From NCBI GenBank assembly GCA_937924335.1, contig CALDWW010000055.1, positions 1 through 64,000 on the forward strand: a stretch of 64,000 nt of DNA, given 5' to 3'. The stretch is from an uncultured Gammaproteobacteria bacterium. Its GTDB lineage: Bacteria; Pseudomonadota; Gammaproteobacteria; Steroidobacterales; XN24. Of this stretch, positions 58,323-64,000 are shown one piece after another; within the stretch, counting starts at the first letter, position 1, and every line of letters starts with the position of its first letter. The notes beneath the pieces were generated by a model that made no database searches, was not told where the DNA came from, and saw only the letters and a program-made list of their open reading frames with translations. A program made the translations under genes and the position numbers.

Positions 58323-58931
58323 ATGAGAAATTTTCGTGCCATCGCCCTCCTGACCCTGACCCTGGCCTACAGCTCGGGGGCGGCGGCTGAGGGTTCCGCG
58401 GATGCGGGGAAAACCAAATCGGCCGTGTGTGCGGCCTGTCATGGTGTTGACGGAAACAGCGTCAACCCGGAATGGCCTTCGCTGGCCGGTCAGCACGAAG
58501 CCTATCTATCTTCTCAGATAGCCCACTACCAGAACGGCGCCCGCCAGAACGTGTTGATGTCGCCTCAGGCGTCTGCGCTGTCGGACCAGGATGTCCAGGA
58601 CCTGGCCGCCTATTTCTCGGGGCAGTCCCTGCAGCCCAAAGAGGCTGACCCGGAGCTGCTGGCCAGGGGCAAGCGCCTCTACCTGGGCGGAGACACGGAC
58701 CGGGGCATTACGGCATGCATCGCATGTCACGGGCCACGTGGACAGGGCAATCCGCTGGCGGGATATCCCGTAGTCGCCGGTCAGTACTCGACCTATCTGG
58801 CAGGACAGCTGCGGCTCTATGCCAGCGGCGAAAGGCGATCTGACCCGAACCAGATGATGCGGAGCATCGCCCGGCGCATGACCGAGCAGGACATCCTGGC
58901 CATCTCGTCGTACATGCAGGGTCTGCGCTAG
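58323..58931 (+). CDS. Dihaem cytochrome c4
   Basis: 202-residue periplasmic electron carrier. A signal peptide (RAIALLTLTLAYSSGAAA) is followed by two homologous haem domains: CAACHGVDGNSVNPEWPSLA near residue 36 and CIACHGPRGQGNPLAGYPVV near 132, each with a later Met ligand (NVLMSPQA; DPNQMMRSIA). Passes electrons to terminal oxidases such as cbb3. ATG 58323 or GTG 58320 both possible; GGAG lies upstream. It is divergent from engB, as in Pseudomonas relatives, and precedes the DsbA-like gene. Confidence 0.93.
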   Translation: MRNFRAIALLTLTLAYSSGAAAEGSADAGKTKSAVCAACHGVDGNSVNPEWPSLAGQHEAYLSSQIAHYQNGARQNVLMSPQASALSDQDVQDLAAYFSGQSLQPKEADPELLARGKRLYLGGDTDRGITACIACHGPRGQGNPLAGYPVVAGQYSTYLAGQLRLYASGERRSDPNQMMRSIARRMTEQDILAISSYMQGLR

Positions 58932-58975
58932 AGGGTCATCTCGGCCGCTAAGCCCGGGTAATCGGAGACACCACT

Positions 58976-59806
58976 ATGAGGACATTCATCGCCCTTTGCT
59001 TGCTCACCTGCCTGACGGCCTGCGGCAAGGACGACCAGGGTTCAAGCGCGCCCGACCCGGCGCCGGCGACAGAGGCGCCGGCAGTCGTCACCCAACAGGC
59101 GGAGCCATCGCCGGCGACTGAATCTCCGGCAGATATCGCGGAGGACATGACAGAAACGGCTGGGCTCCCGGAAGACGAAGCCGCGGAACAGCCTTTGCAG
59201 CTGGCCAATGCGGAGACCGAGACCGGATCGGCACCGGAAAGATTTGAGCAAGGTCGCCACTACGAGTTGCTGACCGCCGCCCAACCCACCGGGGCCGCCC
59301 CGGGTGAGGTAGAGGTCCTCGAGATCTTCTGGTACGGCTGCCCGCACTGTTACACACTCGAGCCGCATGTGCAGGGTTGGCTGGACGACGGGATCCCGGC
59401 AGCGGCACGCTTCGATCGCATGCCTGCGACCCTTAATCGCAGCTGGCAGATTCATGCGCGTGCTTACTACACCGCTGAAGCCCTTGGCATCCTCGATGAG
59501 GTCCATCCGGCACTGTTCCGCGAGATCAACGTGAATCGCAACTTCCTTAGCACGCCCGAGGAGCTGGCAGAGTTCTTCGACGGTTTCGGTGTGTCGGAGG
59601 CCGACTTTACCGAGACCTTCAATTCGTTCGCGGTGCAAACCAAACTGCGGCGATCCGACAGTCTCGCGCGGCGGTACAGGATTACCGGCGTGCCGGCGAT
59701 CGTCGTAAACGGCAAGTACGTTACCGGCGCGGATATGGCTGGCAGCGTCGATGGTCTTTTCGAGGTCATCGACTTTCTGGTAGAGAAGGAAACCACGCGG
59801 CAGTAG
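58976..59806 (+). CDS. dsbA: DsbA-like thiol:disulfide interchange lipoprotein
   Basis: 276 residues. The signal peptide MRTFIALCLLTCLTACGK has lipobox LTAC, so unlike ordinary soluble DsbA this copy is membrane-anchored, with a low-complexity acidic/Ala/Pro linker of about 65 residues (QAEPSPATESPADIAEDM). The DsbA domain then has the active site FWYGCPHCYTLEP (CPHC near residue 122), a helical insert and cis-Pro region ITGVPAIVVNGKYVTG. Oxidises protein thiols in the periplasm. Possibly needs DsbB elsewhere. The order polA-engB-c4-dsbA is typical of gammaproteobacteria. Confidence 0.92.
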   Translation: MRTFIALCLLTCLTACGKDDQGSSAPDPAPATEAPAVVTQQAEPSPATESPADIAEDMTETAGLPEDEAAEQPLQLANAETETGSAPERFEQGRHYELLTAAQPTGAAPGEVEVLEIFWYGCPHCYTLEPHVQGWLDDGIPAAARFDRMPATLNRSWQIHARAYYTAEALGILDEVHPALFREINVNRNFLSTPEELAEFFDGFGVSEADFTETFNSFAVQTKLRRSDSLARRYRITGVPAIVVNGKYVTGADMAGSVDGLFEVIDFLVEKETTRQ

Positions 59807-60034
59807 ACCGTTCACAGGTCCCGATGCAGGCGCGACGATGGCCGCCGCACGGCGACCCTACCGCACCAGAATCCATAGCTACCAGGGAGGCCACTGGCCA
59901 TGTTCCCAGCGTGTTGTCGCACATTGATCTGAAGCAATATCGACGGCGTCCGTGAAGGATAGTATCCAAGGCGATCTTTTCGACCACCGAGCGGGACACT
60001 TGGCCGCCAGACGACAGAGGCTGATACAGATACG

Positions 60035-61414
60035 ATGACCGGGCCACGCAAAATTACGATTATCGGTGCGGGCCTCAGCGGCCTCGCCACTGGCTGGCGA
60101 CTCGCGCAGGACGGGGCTGAAGTCACCGTGCTCGAACGCAGTGACTCCACAGGCGGCGTGATCCGCTCCGAGAGAGTGGACGGATTCCTGTGCGAGGCGG
60201 CGCCGAATTCGATCCTGATCAAGAGCGCCACCGCAGAGAGCTTTCTGTATGAGCTTGGACTGCGTGATGAGATCGTCGACTCCAACCCGGTGGCCGACAA
60301 GAGATTCCTGGTGAAAAACGGCCGCGTCGTGCCGCTTCCCACGTCGCCGATGGGCGGAGTCAAGACGCCGCTGTACTCGCTGCGAGCGAAGTTTCGTCTG
60401 CTGGCAGAGCCTTTCATCCGGAAATCCGGCCTTCGGGATGAGAGCGTGGCCTCCTTCGTCACACGCAGAATGGGGCGCGAGTTCCTGGACTACGGAATCG
60501 CCTCGCTGGTCTCGGGAATCTATGCCGGGGATCCGGACAAGCTGTCCATGCGTCACGCCTTCCCCAAGGTGTGGAACCTCGAGGACAGATATGGCTCCCT
60601 TATTGGCGGCGCTATCAAGCTCGGACGCGAACGAAAGAGAACCGGAGAGACCCCCTACAAGAGCCGGATGATCGCGTTCCGGGATGGCATCCAGACACTG
60701 ACAAGACGACTGACGGACACCTCGCGGGCCAGGGTCGTGACCGGCGCCCGGATCAGCTCGATCGAACAATCCGACGACCACTGGACGGTACGCTGGCACT
60801 CTGCGGGAAGCGATCATGAGACCAGGTCCGATGCGCTCGTCGCCTCAGTGGGTGAACCTGATCTCCGCGGTCTTCCCTGGCCGCAGGATCTTGCTGTCAG
60901 GCTGGACGCGGTGCCGCGCCTTGAATACCCGCCGGTAACCACGCTGGTCCTGGGCTACCGCCGCGAGCAGGTCGCGCACGCGCTTGATGGATTCGGAATG
61001 CTGATCCCGCTCAAGGAGCGCCGCCGAATCCTGGGGGCGATTTTCTCGTCGACGATCTTCCCGGACCGGGCACCGGACGGGCACGTGTCCCTGATGATCT
61101 TCATGGGCGGGGCAACCATGCCGGACGCCGCCAAGGCCTCTCTGCAAGACGCCGTTTCGCTGGCCTGTGGTGAACTAGGGGATCTCCTGGGAATAAGCGG
61201 CGATCCGGTTTTCGCAAAATCAGTGCACTGGCCGCTGGCCATTCCGCAATATAACGTCGGTCACGGAGACTTCCTTGCTGCGCTCGAATCCATAGAGCGA
61301 GACAGGAGCGGACTCGCATTCTGTGCGAACTACCGTGGCGGTCCGGGACTATCGGATTGCCTCGATAGCGCACTCAGGGTCGCCAGCGGAACCCTGGATC
61401 AGGAAGGAGTCTAG
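60035..61414 (+). CDS. hemY: Protoporphyrinogen oxidase, HemY type
   Basis: 459-residue FAD enzyme of haem synthesis, oxidising (copro)protoporphyrinogen. FAD motif ITIIGAGLSGLATGWRLAQD, then ERSDSTGGVIRSERVDGFLC, GPNS-like AAPNSILIKSATAESFLYEL, and a C-terminal FAD block CANYRGGPGLSDCLDSALRV. HemY-type enzymes are oxygen-dependent; Gram-negative bacteria more often use HemG or HemJ, so this assignment is worth noting. Its ATG 60035 follows 228 bases that hold no gene I can support. The protein may work with the haem-using cytochromes nearby. Confidence 0.9.
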   Translation: MTGPRKITIIGAGLSGLATGWRLAQDGAEVTVLERSDSTGGVIRSERVDGFLCEAAPNSILIKSATAESFLYELGLRDEIVDSNPVADKRFLVKNGRVVPLPTSPMGGVKTPLYSLRAKFRLLAEPFIRKSGLRDESVASFVTRRMGREFLDYGIASLVSGIYAGDPDKLSMRHAFPKVWNLEDRYGSLIGGAIKLGRERKRTGETPYKSRMIAFRDGIQTLTRRLTDTSRARVVTGARISSIEQSDDHWTVRWHSAGSDHETRSDALVASVGEPDLRGLPWPQDLAVRLDAVPRLEYPPVTTLVLGYRREQVAHALDGFGMLIPLKERRRILGAIFSSTIFPDRAPDGHVSLMIFMGGATMPDAAKASLQDAVSLACGELGDLLGISGDPVFAKSVHWPLAIPQYNVGHGDFLAALESIERDRSGLAFCANYRGGPGLSDCLDSALRVASGTLDQEGV

Positions 61415-61432
61415 CCTCAGCGGGTGGCTTAC

Positions 61433-61774
61433 CTAGAAAGTGGTGCCCCGGCGCGCCGAGAGCATGAATTCTCTTGCCGCTTCGTTCTGCGCGTGCAGTT
61501 CGTCCGCTGTGAAACAACGCCATGCCGGTTGATGAGATCCGGTGATCTGCCCCATGGAGCAACTAAGCCGCTGGTCCGGATGCACGTGGGCATTGTAGAT
61601 GGCCAGCTTCTCCTCCACGGTCATGTTGCGCTTCTCGTCATCGGTGAACCTGGGCGCATGCTCTTTGTAGCGCTCCCAGGCCCGGCCTTCCTCACTCGGC
61701 CCGACGTATGCGCAGCCGGAAGCCATCAGTGTGAAAGCAGCGATGAGAACCGTTCCCCCAATTTGTCGAATCAT
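61433..61774 (-). CDS. Small lipoprotein of unknown function
   Basis: 113 residues: MIRQIGGTVLIAAFTLMASG followed by Cys gives lipobox MASGC. The mature part has a predicted helix (GRAWERYKEHAPRFTDDEKR, then NMTVEEKLAIYNAHVHPDQR) and two further Cys (LSCSMGQITG, QPAWRCFTADE) that may form a disulfide. No family is recognised. Start ATG 61774 has GAGGCGAAG just upstream. Convergent with the hemY gene, 18 bases apart. Confidence 0.78.
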   Translation of the reverse strand: MIRQIGGTVLIAAFTLMASGCAYVGPSEEGRAWERYKEHAPRFTDDEKRNMTVEEKLAIYNAHVHPDQRLSCSMGQITGSHQPAWRCFTADELHAQNEAAREFMLSARRGTTF

Positions 61775-61876
61775 TGTCTTCGCCTCGCACTCTGGTTTGC
61801 CGTCCAATCTGGACAGCATTATTGGGGCCAGGCGCGGTGCGTCGGGTCGGTCCGGGTAGGCTGATGGCGTGCGCAA

Positions 61877-62274
61877 CCGCGATGACCTTGATCACAGACT
61901 ACAAAAAAAAATGCCGTCCTGACTAGTCCCGGGCATCAATAAGCCGACAGATCGCGACAGGAGGAAGGATTCTCTCGACGCACCGACGCGGGGTTTGCCT
62001 GAACAAGCCTGGAGCGAGAAAGTCATGGAAACAGGGCGCCTGACCCCCTATCGGGACAGGATTACGCCGGGCATCTGGCGAGGTTCGATCACTGGCCGGT
62101 GAGTAGCTGACGGCCCCGGCCCAGGCATGTCGTCACGATCGGCTCGTGCGCGACGCTTTGCCTCTCGCGGCTCGCCCTGCGGGTCGTCATCGCTGCCGCG
62201 ATGACGCTGTCTCGCCCGGCTCCGCCGCGCTCGGCTCGAACCTGAAGGTTCTCTTCCAGCCGCAACCCCGCCAC
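61877..62274. other. Non-coding stretch with hairpins between a lipoprotein gene and tRNA-Arg
   Basis: About 400 bases without a gene I can support. Includes a perfect nine-pair hairpin, CGTCATCGC-TGCC-GCGATGACG (62185-62206), and the short hairpin GAACCT-GA-AGGTTC (62238-62251), and an A-run at about 61903. No ribosome site plus credible frame is seen. It may hold an unrecognised small RNA or processed trailer sequence. Confidence 0.5.
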
Positions 62275-62300
62275 AAAAAACCCTCCACGAGGGAGGGTTT
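62275..62300 (-). terminator. Rho-independent terminator after tRNA-Arg
   Basis: Read on the minus strand, CCCTCC-type hairpin (GGAGGG at 62292-62297 pairs with CCCTCC at 62281-62286, five-base loop) is followed by TTTTTT. It begins five bases after the tRNA 3' CCA and matches its direction. Confidence 0.9.
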
Positions 62301-62304
62301 CTTA

Positions 62305-62381
<77 letters not shown>

Positions 62382-62400
62382 GGCGCGAAAAAGGCTGGCC

Positions 62401-62429
62401 ATAATACGCGTACGGCCCGATATCGTCTA
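62401..62429 (-). promoter_or_regulatory. Promoter of tRNA-Arg
   Basis: On the minus strand TAGACG (62424-62429) and TATTAT (62401-62406) are spaced by 17 bases. The -10 lies 19 bases before the mature tRNA 5' end, with a GC-rich discriminator region typical of growth-rate-controlled tRNA promoters. Assignment rests on hexamer match only. Confidence 0.55.
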
Positions 62430-62464
62430 TTGGCCTCGACTGGCGCGGAACGAGAACGGAAGAC

Positions 62465-62470
62465 TATAAT
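62465..62470 (+). promoter_or_regulatory. -10 hexamer upstream of the cytochrome c5 gene
   Basis: A perfect TATAAT 39 bases before the cytochrome start. No good -35 at 16-18 bases is seen, so activator help or an unusual -35 is possible. Confidence 0.45.
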
Positions 62471-62509
62471 CTGCGCCCTTGCCAAGCCGTATTTTCTGAG
62501 GAAATCGCC

Positions 62510-63043
62510 GTGAGCGCCGAACAAGACCGGAAATTTTTTGACATCTTCATGGTCGTCCTGGGCAGCCTGGTCGCCATCTCCGTGGCCATCTATGCCTTGG
62601 CACAAGTGGTTCATGCACGCACCCAGGAGCAGTACATCAAGGAAGACAAGATGGTGCAGGCGCAGGTAGCGGCGCGCATTTCTCCAGTCGGACAGGTTGC
62701 GGTCGCGGGCGAGGACAATAGCCATCTGGCACCAGCACCCGTTGCGGCGCCCACGGCATCTGACGGCGGTTCGATGCAGGTGGCTGAAGCCGCATCCGGT
62801 GAGGATGTGTATAAACAGGCCTGCTCGGCCTGCCACACAGCCGGGGTCGCAGGCGCACCCAAGCTCGGCGACGCGGCTGGCTGGTCTGGCCGCATCTCGC
62901 AAGGCATGGAGACACTGGTCGAGCACGCGATCAAGGGCTATCAGGGGTCAGCAGGCTACATGCCGCCCAAGGGCGGACGTGCTGACCTCAGCGACGATGC
63001 GATAAAGGCCGCCGTCGAATACATGACGGAAAATAGCAAATAG
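62510..63043 (+). CDS. Membrane-anchored cytochrome c5-type protein
   Basis: 177 residues. An N-terminal helix (DIFMVVLGSLVAISVAIYAL) anchors the protein; the C-terminal cytochrome c domain has haem motif CSACH in YKQACSACHTAGVAGAPKLG and Met ligand in GYMPPKGG, typical of class I cytochrome c5. It is an electron carrier at the periplasmic face. A linker of about 50 residues (Ala/Val/Pro-rich) separates them. GTG 62510 has GAGGA upstream. A rho-independent terminator follows at 63068. Confidence 0.93.
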   Translation: MSAEQDRKFFDIFMVVLGSLVAISVAIYALAQVVHARTQEQYIKEDKMVQAQVAARISPVGQVAVAGEDNSHLAPAPVAAPTASDGGSMQVAEAASGEDVYKQACSACHTAGVAGAPKLGDAAGWSGRISQGMETLVEHAIKGYQGSAGYMPPKGGRADLSDDAIKAAVEYMTENSK

Positions 63044-63067
63044 GCGATTCGCTTTGAGCCCAGAAAG

Positions 63068-63093
63068 ACCGGCCAGACAGGCCGGTTTTTTTT
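63068..63093 (+). terminator. Rho-independent terminator after cytochrome c5
   Basis: ACCGGCC pairs with GGCCGGT across a five-base loop, followed by eight T residues, 25 bases beyond the stop codon. Directional to the right. Confidence 0.93.
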
Positions 63094-63128
63094 GGGCCAC
63101 CAGAAGTACACAGAGCACTTTGTCGCCT

Positions 63129-64000
63129 TCATGCCTCTGGACAGGGGCCCTGCTGGCGCAGACTAACCGGCCGCAGGCTCAGAGCCTCGGAGAGGTCCTT
63201 CTCGACAAGATCTGCCTGGCCGCGAAGATCCGCGATGCTGCGCGCCACCCGGAGAACGCGATGGCAAGCCCTGGCAGACAACCGGAACTGCCCGGCTGCG
63301 CGCTCCAGCATCTCGATGGCGGCATCGGACGGCCTGCAGACTCTGCTGATCAGGGTGGGCGGTATTCGTGCATTCAACAGCCCTCGTTGACGCTGGCGCT
63401 CACGAGCGTGGGCAACCCTCAACGCGACTGCCTCGCTGGGGTCTCCATCCAGATCGGATGAGAACAGAGGGCCGGGCCGGGGCCTGGCAACATTGACCCG
63501 GATATCCAGCCTGTCCATCAGCGGGCCGGAGATCTTGCCCTGATAGCGGCGCACCACATCCGGCGTGCAACGGCAGTTTTCCTCAGGATCGGCGTAGTAC
63601 CCGCAGGGACAGGGGTTCATCGCGGCTACCAACTGAAAGTCGGCGGGAAAGCTCAGGCAGCCGGCCGCTCGTGCGATCGTGACCTCACGATCCTCGATGG
63701 GCTGTCTCAGCGCGTCCAGTACGGGGCGGGGAAACTCCGCCAGCTCGTCCAGGAAAAGGACCCCGCGGTGCGCCAGGGAAACCTCTCCGGGGCGAGGCAA
63801 CCTGCCGCCACCGACGAGCGCCGCAAGGGTCGCCGTGTGATGTGGATGTCTGAACGGTCTGATGCCCCAGTCACGGGGCCGGAAGCGTCCGTCCCGGGCC
63901 GCTAATACGAGTGCAGCTTCGAGCGCGTCTGCTTCGGTCATCGGTGGCAGCAGTCCCGGTAGTCGCCTTGCCAGCATCGACTTTCCAGTGCCCGGGGGTC
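63129..64000 (-). CDS. comM: ComM/YifB family Mg-chelatase-like ATPase (N-terminus cut by window edge)
   Basis: At least 290 residues are visible, the C-terminal part of an AAA+ helicase-type protein that helps DNA branch migration in natural transformation (ComM) and is widely conserved as YifB. Visible are PPGTGKSMLARRL (Walker A) at the right edge, RPFRHPHHTATLAAL, HRGVLFLDELAEFPRPVLDA (Walker B), MNPCPCGYYADPEENCRCTP with its four-cysteine zinc-type cluster, and SGPLMDRLDIRV. The start lies beyond 64000. Confidence 0.92.
   Translation of the reverse strand, partial: PPGTGKSMLARRLPGLLPPMTEADALEAALVLAARDGRFRPRDWGIRPFRHPHHTATLAALVGGGRLPRPGEVSLAHRGVLFLDELAEFPRPVLDALRQPIEDREVTIARAAGCLSFPADFQLVAAMNPCPCGYYADPEENCRCTPDVVRRYQGKISGPLMDRLDIRVNVARPRPGPLFSSDLDGDPSEAVALRVAHARERQRQRGLLNARIPPTLISRVCRPSDAAIEMLERAAGQFRLSARACHRVLRVARSIADLRGQADLVEKDLSEALSLRPVSLRQQGPCPEA

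Noticed and set aside
62080-62110. tRNA-like T-loop sequence GGTTCGATC
   Set aside because: No acceptor or anticodon stem surrounds it, so it does not fold as a tRNA or a clear attachment site.

Overview
The window is a high-GC bacterial chromosome segment, densely coded on both strands. It most probably comes from a gammaproteobacterium. The polA / engB / cytochrome c4 / DsbA order, a Psp locus under an apparent sigma-54 promoter, LptM, RraA, NudC and an FlhC-like protein all fit that class. Several families and the YtrA-type GntR-ABC operon recall Xanthomonadales/Chromatiales relatives. The genus cannot be read from the sequence. I see no insertion sequence, prophage, integrase or CRISPR array. 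One tRNA gene (Arg, CCG) is present, and both window ends cut a gene.

Layout. 1-6.5 kb: three consecutive leftward genes for exported lipoprotein zinc peptidases, one DUF5117-type (cut by the left edge) and two tandem M13/neprilysin-type. 6.7-11.2 kb: a bactofilin, a MAPEG membrane protein, a membrane GGDEF-EAL protein and a zinc alcohol dehydrogenase. 11.2-17.5 kb: a leftward operon encoding an LCAT-like lipase, a thermonuclease-like lipoprotein, an ABC ATPase, a large FtsX-type permease and an AttH/CrtC-type lipocalin-like protein, resembling an AttEFGH export system. 17.5-20.6 kb: the phage-shock locus, with pspA, a PspB-like protein, two PspC proteins and a coiled-coil membrane protein running left, and pspF running right. 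A sigma-54 promoter and three palindromes lie between pspA and pspF. 20.6-24.1 kb: an exported unknown, then a leftward operon of a small membrane peptide, a YtrA-type GntR regulator, ABC ATPase, ABC permease and a BON lipoprotein, with a 24-bp operator over its promoter.

24.3-41.1 kb: mostly rightward housekeeping and metabolic genes: malate dehydrogenase, FadE, a DUF4286-DUF3667 membrane protein, DNA polymerase IV, an ExeA/GspA ATPase with GspB, a one-chain fusion resembling fatty-acid kinase FakA plus its binding protein FakB, a gluzincin-like peptidase and a trans-sulfuration PLP enzyme. A SRAP protein and an ABC-2 exporter pair run left, followed by an alpha/beta hydrolase. 41.1-45.6 kb: an orphan FlhC-like regulator facing an unknown gene, then RraA, NudC, NRDE and an esterase.

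45.6-53.8 kb is the most interesting region. It is a tightly packed operon argR-argG-(unknown P-loop protein)-argC-argD-argF'-argB-argH. The carbamoyltransferase belongs to the N-acylornithine type and has Ala where N-acetylornithine enzymes have Glu92, which predicts an N-succinylornithine substrate. No recognisable N-acylglutamate synthase or deacylase lies in the cluster. The unknown P-loop protein is therefore a candidate for the missing acylating step.

53.8-64 kb: a TPMT-like methyltransferase, LptM, DNA polymerase I, EngB, cytochrome c4, a DsbA-like lipoprotein, HemY-type protoporphyrinogen oxidase, a small lipoprotein, a roughly 400-bp non-coding stretch, tRNA-Arg, cytochrome c5 and the C-terminal part of a ComM/YifB ATPase cut by the right edge.
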